DNA of 64,000 nucleotides from VRUE01 sp963702705 (GTDB lineage: Bacteria; Actinomycetota; Thermoleophilia; Solirubrobacterales; 70-9): assembly GCA_963702705.1 (NCBI GenBank), contig CAVPDR010000002.1:620001-684000 (forward strand), read 5' to 3'. Within the stretch, counting starts at the first letter, position 1. Each line of letters opens with the position of its first letter. Under the pieces are notes generated by a model. The model did no database searches and was not told the origin of the DNA. It worked only from the letters and a program-made list of their open reading frames with translations. Below are positions 26,301 to 35,637 of this stretch, piece by piece. A program made the position numbers and the translations under genes.

Positions 26301-28151
26301 GTGGGGATCGGAGGCCAGGGTCGGGCCGTTCTCGATCGTCGAGCCCCAGCCGCTCCCCGGCACGTACCAGTCGTGGCCGAGCTGGTTGGTCGGCGTGCGG
26401 AAGAAGATGTCGGTCGTGCCGTTTGCCTGATTGATCGGATGCGGGTCCGAGGCCAGGGTCGGGCCGTTCTCGATCGTCGAGCTCCAGCCACCGCCGGGGA
26501 CATACCAGTCGTGGCCGAGCTGGTTGGTCGGCGTGCGGAAGAAGATGTCGGTCGTGCCGTTTGCCTGATTGATCGGGTGGGGATCGGAGGCCAGGGTCGG
26601 GCCGTTCTCGATCGTCGAGCTCCAGCCACCGCCGGGGACATACCAGTCGTGGCCGAGCTGGTTGGTCGGCGTGCGGAAGAAGACGTCGGTCGTGCCGTTT
26701 GCCTGATTGATCGGGTGGGGATCGGAGGCCAGGGTCGGGCCGTTCTCGATCGTCGAGCTCCAGCCACCGCCGGGGACATACCAGTCGTGGCCGAGCTGGT
26801 TGGTCGGCGTGCGGTAGAAGACGTCGGTCGTGCCGTTTGCCTGAGCGATGATGTGTGGAACGCCGGATGCGGCAATCGAGACGGGCCGTTCCTCGTGCGC
26901 CCATCCGCTGCCCTGCACATACCAATCGTGGCCCAGCCGGCCGCTGGGCGCGCGATAGAAGATGTCGACTTTACCGCTGCTGCACTGTGCGACTGGGCGG
27001 GGGCCGGACGATAGATCGTCTTCGTCCTTCTTGACCAGATTGCTTCCCTGGTCACAAGTTGTGAACGAAATCTCGTTTCCGCTGTCAACTTCACCATCAG
27101 CGAAGCGGACGAAGATCCTCCCGTAGTATGTAACGTTCGCTGCGAGACCGGAAATTCCTTCGGTCACGTTGATGTCGCCGACTGCCGGCGAGCCCGTTTT
27201 TGCTGCGGTCTGATTCGGATAGGTTTCTTCTTCGGAGGGCGCGGGCCCGTAACCGAACCACCATTCCACCGCTTCCGATTCTTCGCGCGAAATTGTGCCG
27301 TTCAAATTGGCGCTGCCGGTAGTGATCGATGACGCGGAGTCAGTGGCCGACGACGGGTGATTTACCCCGATCAAGACCCCTTGGCCATTACTTGCTGATT
27401 CGACTCCAGTGCATTGGTGTTGAGGTTCGGTGTTCCCCCATTTTTCATAGTCCAGATTGTGGTGAGCTCCAACTTTGCCCATACGGTAGGCAATTTGGTA
27501 CTTGACGTAGTCAAAGCCACTGCCTGTCGTGGGCCCGCCAAATTTGGCGGGTATTTCCATACTCACGGGGACCGCGTGGGTTCCATTCGTGAACTCATTC
27601 CCGCAATTTTCGTTTTGTTCGTAGGGAATCCAGTGATCGAGGTGCGGCGTGCCTACCGTCTGTCGTTCCCAGCCGTGAAACGGCGAGCCCGCTATATACC
27701 AAATTCGTATATGGCTTCGGGTGGTTCTTGCCGCCTCAGAGGCATTAGAAACTGCAGTGGCATCTGGATCGCAATGGTAGGTTCCATCAGAGTGGTACAC
27801 CAGTGCACGCTGGTCGCTCCAGCCACCGTGGTTCCAGTCCAGGTGCTTCCGTATGTGTTTCTCTACCTGAGCCGCCAACGCGCTTCTGCCGTGAAACAGG
27901 ATGCCCATGGGATCTGTACGCGAACTTTGGTCTTCATTTCCGAATTCGTTCGTACAGCTACCTGCGGCGGAAGGGTGTGAATAAAACCCGAAAGGAGAAC
28001 AGATCGAACAAATGGGTGTCCAAGCCTCTGCATCATCGGCTCCGAAGTTGGTTCCGCCACCGAGATTCGAGAACATCGCGATCCCGAACAGGGCAAACGT
28101 GACCGCGGCAATCGCTCCGATACGGGTCTTTGAGCGCCTTAGGACTGGCAT
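23334..28151 (-). CDS. Giant secreted lectin-like and FG-GAP repeat protein
   Basis: A 1605-residue extracellular protein. Signal/anchor at residues about 10-30. Residues about 40-255 form a His/Trp/Cys-rich domain I cannot name. A fibronectin-like stretch follows (about 270-370). Then come eight tandem repeats of about 46 residues with LGHDWYVPGGGW, resembling the blades of PLL-type bacterial lectins. A second fibronectin-like domain (STTYHYRVVATSPEGT) is followed by a jelly-roll-like domain, five GDWNGDG repeats and six DFTGDGKADIV repeats, the Asp-rich loops of FG-GAP/VCBS propellers that bind calcium. AAGGAG precedes the ATG. The start overlaps the upstream secreted protein by 13 nt, indicating coupling. 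The 5' third is less GC-rich than its surroundings, so transfer is possible. Likely role: surface adhesion or carbohydrate binding (inference). Confidence 0.82.
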   Translation of the reverse strand: MPVLRRSKTRIGAIAAVTFALFGIAMFSNLGGGTNFGADDAEAWTPICSICSPFGFYSHPSAAGSCTNEFGNEDQSSRTDPMGILFHGRSALAAQVEKHIRKHLDWNHGGWSDQRALVYHSDGTYHCDPDATAVSNASEAARTTRSHIRIWYIAGSPFHGWERQTVGTPHLDHWIPYEQNENCGNEFTNGTHAVPVSMEIPAKFGGPTTGSGFDYVKYQIAYRMGKVGAHHNLDYEKWGNTEPQHQCTGVESASNGQGVLIGVNHPSSATDSASSITTGSANLNGTISREESEAVEWWFGYGPAPSEEETYPNQTAAKTGSPAVGDINVTEGISGLAANVTYYGRIFVRFADGEVDSGNEISFTTCDQGSNLVKKDEDDLSSGPRPVAQCSSGKVDIFYRAPSGRLGHDWYVQGSGWAHEERPVSIAASGVPHIIAQANGTTDVFYRTPTNQLGHDWYVPGGGWSSTIENGPTLASDPHPINQANGTTDVFFRTPTNQLGHDWYVPGGGWSSTIENGPTLASDPHPINQANGTTDIFFRTPTNQLGHDWYVPGGGWSSTIENGPTLASDPHPINQANGTTDIFFRTPTNQLGHDWYVPGSGWGSTIENGPTLASDPHPVNQSNGTTDVFFRTPTNQLGHDWYVPYNGWSSTIEDGPELASDPHPVNQSNGTTDVFFRTPTNQLGHDWYVPYNGWSSTIEDGPELASDPHPVVQANGTADIFFRTPTGELGHDWYVPYNGWLQETRPGPLAARPPLATTGSASIDDNAATVEATVNPEGSPTSYYFEYGLTTSYGSKVPAAPQDVGSGVAELPVSQALGGLSASTTYHYRVVATSPEGTNTGVDRTFVTPATPSELAAMPVLEPFSGSAVSVANFNSNWGLLGWSAGKGEDAASGWHSTAGFPSLQGVFNNVSATDGKGVAAVATMATNPGAAERYFSLWLDMSSPGSSTRNGYELRFTYVSTNTYNVALSKWSGGSQTTLGSKSSYSFANGNSLAIVDRGSAVSAWSNAGTGFERIVGATDSAFSGGNAGLQAAGSTTRLTNFKAGTLTPDVTSEVGTTTAWRLRNANSFGGPDSSFAFGNSGVKVLSGDWNGDGTSTPASYDPSSGVWKLRNSNGPGPAEITFGYGGGIWSAAVAGDWNGDGVDTIGVYDPTGGNWNLRNSNTAGNPDYSFQYGGSQFKPLSGDWDGNGTDTIGLYEATAGNWNLRNSNTAGNPDYSFQYGGGIWKTGVVGDWDANGSTTIGVHDPSTGIWRLRNANSSGSPQVEFQYGGGNWSTVVGDWNGDGSDTAGVLSNSPPRYMLGTSNGAGTASWVSTLAEISLPTGMSGADFTGDGKADIVAAESEGNGKYRYMLGTSNGTGIASWSQLISGMSQPAGFSVADFTGDGKADIVAAESEGNGKYRYMLGTSNGTGIASWSQLISGMSQPAGFSVADFTGDGKADIVAAESEGNGKYRYMLGTSGGTNISKWNQLISGMSQPVGFSVADFTGDGKADIVAAESEGANGKYRYMLGTSNGTGISSWNQLLNGKSQPVGFSVADFTGDGKADIVAAESEGGNNKYRYMLGTSSGTGISKWSQLLGTMSQPVGFSVADFTGDGKADIVASEQ
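23340..24175 (-). repeat. Tandem FG-GAP/VCBS-coding repeats
   Basis: Five near-identical units of about 156-159 bp encode the C-terminal DFTGDGKADIVAAESEG modules. High DNA identity between units means recent duplication or gene conversion, and a risk of assembly collapse. Confidence 0.85.
25870..27005 (-). repeat. Eight tandem lectin-blade-coding repeats
   Basis: Eight units of about 138-141 bp, the middle six nearly identical at DNA level, encode the LGHDWY blades. The outer two units have diverged most, as expected if the array grew from within. Confidence 0.85.
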
Positions 28152-28885
28152 GAGAGATCTCCTTCCATGGACCCCTCACTCGGTGGCTCGAGGGCCTTTA
28201 CGGGCTTTTCTTCAAGGTCATCTGCGTTCATCGCGGGTGGTGTTCCCGCTTCCTGCGGCCTGAGCAGGCGAAGTGCTTTTCTGGCGAGCTCAGGGTCGTT
28301 GGCGAAAATCACAATCGTGGCCGACTTGGTATAGACCTCGATACGTTCTGCCGGAAACGTGAAGTCCACAACTCGGGCATCGCCGAGCGGCGGCAGGCTC
28401 TTGTGCGGCAAAGGCCGGCCTTCGAGCGAGTAGTCGGACATCGCACGCTGGCAGGCGGGCCAAGTCTGAATCGTCAGGGGAGGCGAGCAGCCGGTGGCTC
28501 CCTTGGGGATCTTGCAACTCCCATACGAGTAGTTGACGTAGTTGTTCGGCCATCCCCAACGCGGCGCGCCGGTGTCGCAGCGCCGAGAGGTTCCCGTCAA
28601 AGAAAGCCCAGCTGGTTTCGGTCCCGCTGAGAAGACTTCGAAGTTGACCGGCTGATGAGGCCCGGTGCAGGGAACGGTGTCTTGATATGGGTTGCCATCG
28701 CCATCATCCGTGCTGCCGGTACTTCCGTGACCATCGACGGCAGAGGCATCGTCGCCAACGAGATCGAGGCCACCGAGGGGGCCTTTCGCTCCCGTCAGCG
28801 CAACGAGAAGCGCCCCGACTGCGCAGCAAAGCACCAGCACCGCTGCGACGCTCCGCAAGCCAAAAGCCGTCCCTCTCCCCCTCAA
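28139..28885 (-). CDS. Secreted protein, unknown function
   Basis: A 248-residue exported protein. A hydrophobic signal/anchor covers residues about 10-32 (VAAVLVLCCAVGALLVAL). The outside part has six or more cysteines (VPCTGPHQP, SRRCDTG, GSCKIPKGATGCSPP, PACQRAM) that could form disulphides. No family is recognised. The start TTG 28885 follows a GGGGGAGG stretch by about 10 nt. The last 13 nt overlap the start of the giant repeat protein, so the two are probably made together and may interact at the cell surface (inference). Moderate GC content compared with the housekeeping genes. Confidence 0.7.
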   Translation of the reverse strand: MRGRGTAFGLRSVAAVLVLCCAVGALLVALTGAKGPLGGLDLVGDDASAVDGHGSTGSTDDGDGNPYQDTVPCTGPHQPVNFEVFSAGPKPAGLSLTGTSRRCDTGAPRWGWPNNYVNYSYGSCKIPKGATGCSPPLTIQTWPACQRAMSDYSLEGRPLPHKSLPPLGDARVVDFTFPAERIEVYTKSATIVIFANDPELARKALRLLRPQEAGTPPAMNADDLEEKPVKALEPPSEGSMEGDLSCQS

Positions 28886-29000
28886 GCGACCCGAACCTCC
28901 CCCACTAGGCTCCCCCTGTTATCTGGATCGTCGGGCCGACAAAGCGGCACCGACTCGCTGGTCCAGCATAAACGCGCGGTTCTCTAGGGGGCAAGTAACG

Positions 29001-29045
29001 ATGTGGCGCAAATCTGCATGTCAATGCACCATTACGCGCACATCT
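29001..29045. terminator. Imperfect hairpin after the threonine operon
   Basis: GATGTG...CACATC outer pairs, CGC/GCG and AAT/ATT inner pairs, and a GCAT/ATGC tip form a 45-nt imperfect stem between the thrB stop and the next gene. It lies 18 nt downstream of thrB and could end that operon. The rest of 28886-29062 shows nothing else. Confidence 0.4.
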
Positions 29046-29062
29046 GACCCGGCCAAAGCCAC

Positions 29063-29940
29063 CTACAGCTCAGGCACGTCGGCCCCATGGGGGCTGAAGG
29101 GGAGGCGGCGGACCTCGGCCCAGCCGCGGCAGCGTTGCTCCAGGGCCTCGGCCACGTTCCCCGCCTCTTGCCACGTGGTCCAGACGAGGACCGTGGGGCC
29201 GGCACCGGAGATCGTTGCGCCCAGGGCGCCGAGCTCAACTGCATCGTCGACCAGCTCCATCGAGCGCGGGTAGAGCTCGCGGCGATGGGGTTGGTGGAGG
29301 CGGTCGGCGAGGCCGGCGCCGACGAGGTCGAGGTCGGCGGTCTGCAGGCCGAGGACGAGGCGGGAGGCGGCGGAGACGTTGGCGACCGCATCGGCGAGCG
29401 GTACCTCCGCCGGTATCGCCTTGCGGGCGCGCTCGGTCGAGACCTCTTCGGCAGGGATCACGGCGATTCCCTCCAGCCCTCCGGGGGGATCGAAGCGCGC
29501 CGCGCTCGGGGCATCGCCCTCCCCTGGCCCGCAGATGACGAAGCCACCGTAGATCGCCGCCGCGACGTTGTCGGGGTGCCCCTCCAGCTCCGTTGCCTTG
29601 GTCAGCATCTCCTCCTTGCTGAGCGCGAGCTCGAAGAGGTGGTCGGCGGCGAAGAGGCCGGCGACGATCGCCGCTGCGCTGGAGCCGAGACCGCGCGCCA
29701 GAGGGATCTCGCTTTTCAGGCGGAAGGCGATGCCGTCGGCGGGATGGAGGGTCTCGAAGGCCCGCACAATCAGGTTGTCGCGGCCGGTCGAGACCTCGAG
29801 GCCGCCGGCGTCGAGCGAGAACTCGCCGGTCTCCTCGACCTCGAGCTCGAGGAAGAGCGAGACCGCCGCCGCCAGCACGTCGTAGCCCGGGCCAAGGTTG
29901 GCCGACGAGGCCGGAACGCGGACCAGTCGCCGCCGGATGG

Positions 29941-29944
<4 letters not shown>
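29063..29944 (-). CDS. thrB: Homoserine kinase
   Basis: Phosphorylates L-homoserine with ATP in the threonine pathway. It is a GHMP kinase: N-terminal RVPASSANLGPGYDVL, the ATP loop PLARGLGSSAAAIVAG (residues about 81-96) and the C-terminal ATISGAGPTVLVW motif. The 293-residue length is normal. GTG start overlapping thrC by 4 nt (GTGA). It is the last gene of lysA-hom-thrC-thrB, all with overlapping ends, so expression should be tightly coupled. Confidence 0.95.
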
Positions 29945-30974
<1,030 letters not shown>

Positions 30975-30978
<4 letters not shown>

Positions 30979-32210
30979 CCGAAGTCCTCTTCGATCACCC
31001 GGATCGAGCGCGGCGGCGCGCGCAGCACATCAAGCTCGTCGATCGCCTCCAGCGCCGCGGTGAAGCGCGACTCGAGGCACTCGTGGACGACCATCACCAG
31101 GCGCGCGTCCTCGCCCACCCCGCGCTGGACGACGCTCTTGACCGAGACGTCTTTCTCGCCCAGCACCTGGGCGATCTGGCCGAGCACGCCGGGCCGGTCG
31201 GCGACGGAGAGATGCAGGTAGAAGGACGAGGAAACGTCGTTGACAATCGGCAGCTTGACCCGGGTCTCGTGAACCGGCGCGTCGCCGCTGAGGATCGAGA
31301 CAACGTCGCCGAGCACCGCCGAGGCCGTCTGCACGCCGCCGGCGCCCGGCCCCGACATCGTCACCTCGGTGATCTCCGGCGCCTCGACCATGACCGCGTT
31401 GAAGGGGCCCTCGACCGGGGAGAGCGGGTGGCCGCCGGAGAGGAAACAGGGAAAGACGCGCACGCTGACCCCGCCGTCGCGCCGTTCGGCGACGCCGAGC
31501 AGCTTCAGCGAGAGGCCGAGCTCCTTGGCATAGGCGAGGTCCCCCGGTTTGATCTGCTCGATCCCCGCGTAGGAGACCTCGTCCAGCGTCACCGGCGTGT
31601 GGAAGGCGAGACGGGCGAGGATCGCCATCTTCGCCGCCGCGTCGGCGCCGCTGACGTCGGCGGTCGGGTCGGCCTCGGCGTAGCCGAGCTCCTGGGCGCG
31701 GGCGAGAACCTCCTCGTAGGGCGCGCCGGTTGAGGCCATCTCACTGAGGATGAAGTTGGTGGTGCCGTTGACGATGCCGAAGACCTTGGCGATCTCGGTT
31801 ACGCCGAAGCTCTCCTGGATCACCCGCACGATCGGGATAACCCCCGCCACCGCCGCCTCGAAGCGCAGCTGCACGCCGGCCTCCCGAGCGGCGTCGAAGA
31901 GCTCCTCGCCGTGCTGGGCGAGCAGCTGCTTGTTGGCCGTAACCACCGGGCGGCCGGCCCGCAGCGCCGCGAGCACGTAATCGCGGGCCGGGTCGGTGCC
32001 GCCGATCAGCTCGACGATCAGGTCGGAACGCTCGAGGATCGAGCCGAAATCGCCGTCGGTGCTGGTGAGGACACCGGAGATCTGCGGGCGCCGCCCGGTC
32101 GCCGCCTCGACCGCGCCGGCACGAGCCTCGATCAGCTCGGCGAAGGCGCCGCCGACCGTGCCGCGGCCGAGCAGGCCGATGCGAACCGCTTTCGAGGGGT
32201 CCTCAGACAT
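30975..32210 (-). CDS. hom: Homoserine dehydrogenase
   Basis: Reduces aspartate semialdehyde to homoserine. The N-terminal Rossmann motif is VRIGLLGRGTVGGAFAEL, the central catalytic region has VNGTTNFILSEM and YAEADPTADVSGADAAAK, and a C-terminal ACT domain (YLHLSVADRPGVLGQIAQVL, residues about 335-400) suggests feedback control by threonine. The length is 411 residues. It overlaps lysA by 8 nt. No aspartate kinase gene is in the window. Confidence 0.95.
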
Positions 32211-33507
32211 CGCGGGAAGTCAGGTCCTCATAGGTCTCACGGCGCACAACGACGCGAGCATCGCCCTCGCGGCAAAAAATCACGGGTGGCCGCGGCACGC
32301 CGTTGTAGTTGCTCGCCATCGCGTAGCCGTAGGCGCCGGTCGCGGGCGTCACCAGGACGTCGCCGACCGCAGGCCCGGCGAGGGTCGCGTCGCGGACGAT
32401 GATGTCGCCGGACTCGCAGTGCATGCCGGCGATCGTCGCCAGGCTCTCCGGCGCAGCCGCGGCGCGGTCGGCGATCAGCGCTTCGTAGCGGGAGCCGTAG
32501 AGCATCGGCCGCATGTTGTCCGACATGCCGCCGTCGACGGCGACGTAGGTACGAACGCCCGGGATCTCCTTGACCGTGCCGACGCGGTAGGCGGTGACGC
32601 CGGCGTTGCCGACCAGCGAGCGGCCCGGCTCGACCAGGATGCGGACGTCCTCGCCGAAGACCTCCGCGACCCCGCGCAGCTTGACCTCGGCGTAGGCATC
32701 GATCGAGGGCGGCTCGTCCTCGGCCGTGTAGGCGATGCCGAGCCCGCCGCCGACGTTGACGACCCGACACCAATCGCCGGCCAGCTCGCCGAGCGCGCGG
32801 ATCGCCAGCGTGTAGGGCTCCAGCTCGAAGATCTGCGAGCCGATGTGCGCGTGCAGGCCGGTCAGGTTGAGCAGGTCGGATGCCAGCACGCGCTCGATTG
32901 CCTGCGCGGCGAGGCCGTCCTCGAGCCCGAAGCCGAACTTCGAGTCGAGCTGGCCGGTCTGCACGTAGCTGTGGGTCGAGGGCTTGATCCCCGGCGTGAC
33001 CCGGATCAGCACATCCTGCGGCGCCTCGAGCAGGCGCTCGCAGCGCTCGATCTCGTCGAAGGAGTCGAGGATCAGGTGGCCGACGCCGGAGCGGGCGGCG
33101 AAGAGGATCTCCTCGTCGCTCTTGTTGTTGCCGTGCATGTGGATGCGGGCGGGATCGAAGCCGGCGCGCAGCGCCATGTGCAGCTCGCCACCCGAGGCGA
33201 CGTCGACCGAGAGCCCCTCCTCGGAGAAGAGCCGGTAGGCAGCGGTGCAGGGCAGCGACTTGCTGGCGAAGAGGACTTCGAACTCGCCGCCTCCGCGTTC
33301 GAAGGCCTCGCGGTAGGCGCGGGCCCGGGCGCGCATGTCGTCCTCGGCGTAGATGTAGGCGGGAGTGCCGAACTCTTCGGCCAGCTCGACCACGTCGCAG
33401 CCGGCGATCTCAAGGTGGCCGCGCTCGTTGACGCGGCTGCCCCCAGGGTAGACCGGGGAACCGGCGATCGGATCCGCCACCGCGCCCGCCTGTCCGTGCT
33501 CCGCCAT
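32203..33507 (-). CDS. lysA: Diaminopimelate decarboxylase
   Basis: PLP enzyme making L-lysine from meso-diaminopimelate. A fold-III alanine-racemase-like barrel carries the PLP lysine in VLFASKSLPC (near residue 75). Other signatures are HMHGNNKSDEE, VNVGGGLGIAYT, LVEPGRSLVGNAG and, near the end, HCESGDIIV with the active-site Cys, and GAYGYAMASNYNG. 434 residues. First gene of the operon. CACAAT at 33516-33521 lies 8 nt before the ATG, a slightly off-consensus leaderless promoter. Confidence 0.95.
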   Translation of the reverse strand: MAEHGQAGAVADPIAGSPVYPGGSRVNERGHLEIAGCDVVELAEEFGTPAYIYAEDDMRARARAYREAFERGGGEFEVLFASKSLPCTAAYRLFSEEGLSVDVASGGELHMALRAGFDPARIHMHGNNKSDEEILFAARSGVGHLILDSFDEIERCERLLEAPQDVLIRVTPGIKPSTHSYVQTGQLDSKFGFGLEDGLAAQAIERVLASDLLNLTGLHAHIGSQIFELEPYTLAIRALGELAGDWCRVVNVGGGLGIAYTAEDEPPSIDAYAEVKLRGVAEVFGEDVRILVEPGRSLVGNAGVTAYRVGTVKEIPGVRTYVAVDGGMSDNMRPMLYGSRYEALIADRAAAAPESLATIAGMHCESGDIIVRDATLAGPAVGDVLVTPATGAYGYAMASNYNGVPRPPVIFCREGDARVVVRRETYEDLTSRDV

Positions 33508-33566
33508 TGGCGGGCATTGTGACGGTTAGGAGACGAGCGGCGGGTAGTGGTGCTCGCGAGGGGCCG

Positions 33567-34256
33567 CTAGCGTTTGCCGCCGAGCAGGCCGCCGACCGTT
33601 TCGACGACTTTGTCGACGGTTTCACCGACCGGCGATTCGGGACCGGCGACTTTGTTGACGACTTCTTCGGTGGCGTTGGTGACGCCGGCATTGCCGAGGG
33701 TGCCGCCAAGCGTCTGGTCGACGCCGGAGACCGTGTTGTTGACGGTGCCGGCGATCGCACCGGGTGTTGACTGCCCGGAGCTGCCACCCGCTCCTCCGGC
33801 CCCTGGCAAGGTCACCGGGCCACCCGCTCCGCCGCCGCCTCCGGCCGAGCTCGAGGAGGTGGGCTGCGCGGCCGGGCCGGCCCCGCCCCCTCCGCCCGCG
33901 GGGTCGGACGTGGGAGCTTCCACGGCTGGCGTGCCGGGCGCCGGCGAGGCACCGGCTGTCGCCGGGGCGACCTGCGCGCCCTCGCCGGCGCGAGCCCCGC
34001 GCTTTGGGCTGCCAGGCGCGCCGGAGCGCCGCGCCGGAGCGCCGGCTGCCGCGGCCCCGGCGGTCGCCGCGGGCGCTCCGGCCGCCGGACGCCCGGTCGA
34101 GACAGCAGAGTCGTCGCTCCCGCCGACGATGCCGGCAAGGGGCCAGTCCCTGAGGGCCTGCAGCGACACGAGCATGATGAAGGCGACCACCGCCGCCGCA
34201 ATCAGGGCGGAGCCTGAAACCGCTCCCGCAAGGTAGGTATGAGCCTGGCGAACCAT
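33567..34256 (-). CDS. Membrane-anchored Pro/Ala/Gly-rich protein
   Basis: A 229-residue low-complexity protein, family unknown. One N-terminal membrane segment (residues about 10-32, GAVSGSALIAAAVVAFIMLVS) is followed by a long disordered Ala/Pro/Gly linker (about 50-165) and a small C-terminal region with repeated VNNTVSGV / VVNKVAGP / VDKVVETV patterns. It looks like a cell-wall-spanning tether. CGGAGGC stands 8 nt before the ATG, so this gene has a leader, unlike many neighbours. The 109-bp upstream region shows an AT-richer patch near 34318-34345 and no clear riboswitch. Confidence 0.7.
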   Translation of the reverse strand: MVRQAHTYLAGAVSGSALIAAAVVAFIMLVSLQALRDWPLAGIVGGSDDSAVSTGRPAAGAPAATAGAAAAGAPARRSGAPGSPKRGARAGEGAQVAPATAGASPAPGTPAVEAPTSDPAGGGGGAGPAAQPTSSSSAGGGGGAGGPVTLPGAGGAGGSSGQSTPGAIAGTVNNTVSGVDQTLGGTLGNAGVTNATEEVVNKVAGPESPVGETVDKVVETVGGLLGGKR

Positions 34257-34365
34257 CGACGTGCCTCCGTGGATCGATTGATACCCAGCCTTGCAGGATG
34301 AAACCCCACCGCCATACCTAATATTTGGTTTTCTGGGGAATTTGAGTAATACGCGGACGGGCGAC

Positions 34366-35568
34366 CTAGAGGTAGGCCATCGGATCGGTCACTTCGCCGT
34401 CGATCCGCACCTCGAAGTGGAGGTGCGGCCCGAAGCAGTACCCGGTGCAGTCGCTGTAACCGATGATCTGTCCCTGGGCGACCTGCTGGCCGGCCGTGAC
34501 CGCGAAGCTCTCCTGGTGGGCGTAGCAAGTGGAGAGGCCGCCGCCGTGGTCGATGCAGGTGTAGTTGCCGTAGCCGCCGCTGCTCGCCTCGGGCTCGGTG
34601 AAGATCACCGTCCCGGACGCGGCGGCCCGGATCGGCGTGCCGCTGGGGACCGCGATGTCGATCCCCGGGTGGTACTCGTAGCTGCCGTTGATCGTGCGCG
34701 AGCCGAAGCCGGAGACGACCGGGCCGCCGACCGGCCAGATCAGGCCGCTGCCGTTGCCGCCCTGGATCGGGCCGGCGGGCAGCGGCACCGAGCCCATGCC
34801 CGCCAACTGCGCCGCGATCTTGCCCTGGATCGCCGCGACCGAGCCGTCGAGCTCCTGCTCGTGCTTGCGGATCTCACGCAGGGCCGCGAGCCGTTCGCTG
34901 CGGGCCGAGACGAGCGCCGCCTGGCGCCGCTGGACCGCGGCGCGCGCACTCGCCAGTGCCTGCTCTTCGGCGGCGATCGAGTCGCGGGCCGCTTCGATCG
35001 TGTTCTTGGCGGTGCGCAGACGAGTTACGGTCCGCCGCACCTGGTTACGCAGATCGCGGACGCGGCCGACGACCGCTTCGTCCATACCGTGGATCCGGTT
35101 GAGGTATTCGGTCCTGTCGACGAGGTCGTTGTAGCCGTTGGCGCCGACGAGCACACTGAGCACGTCGGGGGTACCGGTCTCATAGATCGCGACGAGGCGG
35201 TCGCGCAGCGACACTAGGGCGCGCTTGAGGTGAGCCCTCATCACGGCCAGCCGTTTCTTGGCGACGTCGAGCTGCGCTTCGGCGCGATCGAGTTCGGTCT
35301 GCTTGGCGTCGAGGCGGACGCGGACTGCCGCCTCGTGGTTGCGCAGCGCCGCCACCTCGCCGGTGAGGCGGTCGATCTTGTCGCCGAGTCCGGAGATCGT
35401 CGTCGTCAGCACGCCCTTGCGTTCGCGCACCCTGGAGAGCTTCGCTTCCTTGGCGTCGAGCTTCGATTCGAGGTCTTGGGCGGGCGCCGGGCTGCTGGCC
35501 GCGAGCAGCACTATCAGCGCCGCCGCAGCGGCCAGGACAGCCGCCAGGGCAAGGCGAGTCTTGAGCAT
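34366..35568 (-). CDS. M23-family peptidoglycan endopeptidase with coiled coil
   Basis: Exported murein hydrolase or hydrolase activator of the EnvC/CwlO kind. Signal peptide in residues 1-30 (ending PAPAQ), a long coiled coil with two helical stretches (about 32-260), and a C-terminal LytM/M23 domain: GSYEYHPGIDIAV (zinc His and Asp), then HGGGLSTCYAH and GPHLHFEVRIDG. All zinc ligands are present, so the enzyme should be active. Two Cys pairs in this domain (TCIDH/STCYAH and SDCTGYCFG) may form disulphides. TAGCCT at 35577-35582 lies 8 nt before the ATG. Confidence 0.92.
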   Translation of the reverse strand: MLKTRLALAAVLAAAAALIVLLAASSPAPAQDLESKLDAKEAKLSRVRERKGVLTTTISGLGDKIDRLTGEVAALRNHEAAVRVRLDAKQTELDRAEAQLDVAKKRLAVMRAHLKRALVSLRDRLVAIYETGTPDVLSVLVGANGYNDLVDRTEYLNRIHGMDEAVVGRVRDLRNQVRRTVTRLRTAKNTIEAARDSIAAEEQALASARAAVQRRQAALVSARSERLAALREIRKHEQELDGSVAAIQGKIAAQLAGMGSVPLPAGPIQGGNGSGLIWPVGGPVVSGFGSRTINGSYEYHPGIDIAVPSGTPIRAAASGTVIFTEPEASSGGYGNYTCIDHGGGLSTCYAHQESFAVTAGQQVAQGQIIGYSDCTGYCFGPHLHFEVRIDGEVTDPMAYL

Positions 35569-35637
35569 CGCGGCCGAGGCTAGCCGAGTCTAGACGTGGC
35601 CAGTTGCAGGGCATAAACCGTGCAACTGGGCTTGCGA

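Noticed and set aside
23340..27005. Regularly spaced repeats that could be mistaken for CRISPR arrays
   Set aside because: They are in-frame protein-coding repeats of 138-159 bp with no unique spacers of CRISPR length and no cas genes.
34257..34365. Possible riboswitch before the Pro/Ala-rich protein gene
   Set aside because: Only an AT-richer patch and loose repeats; no known aptamer consensus fits.
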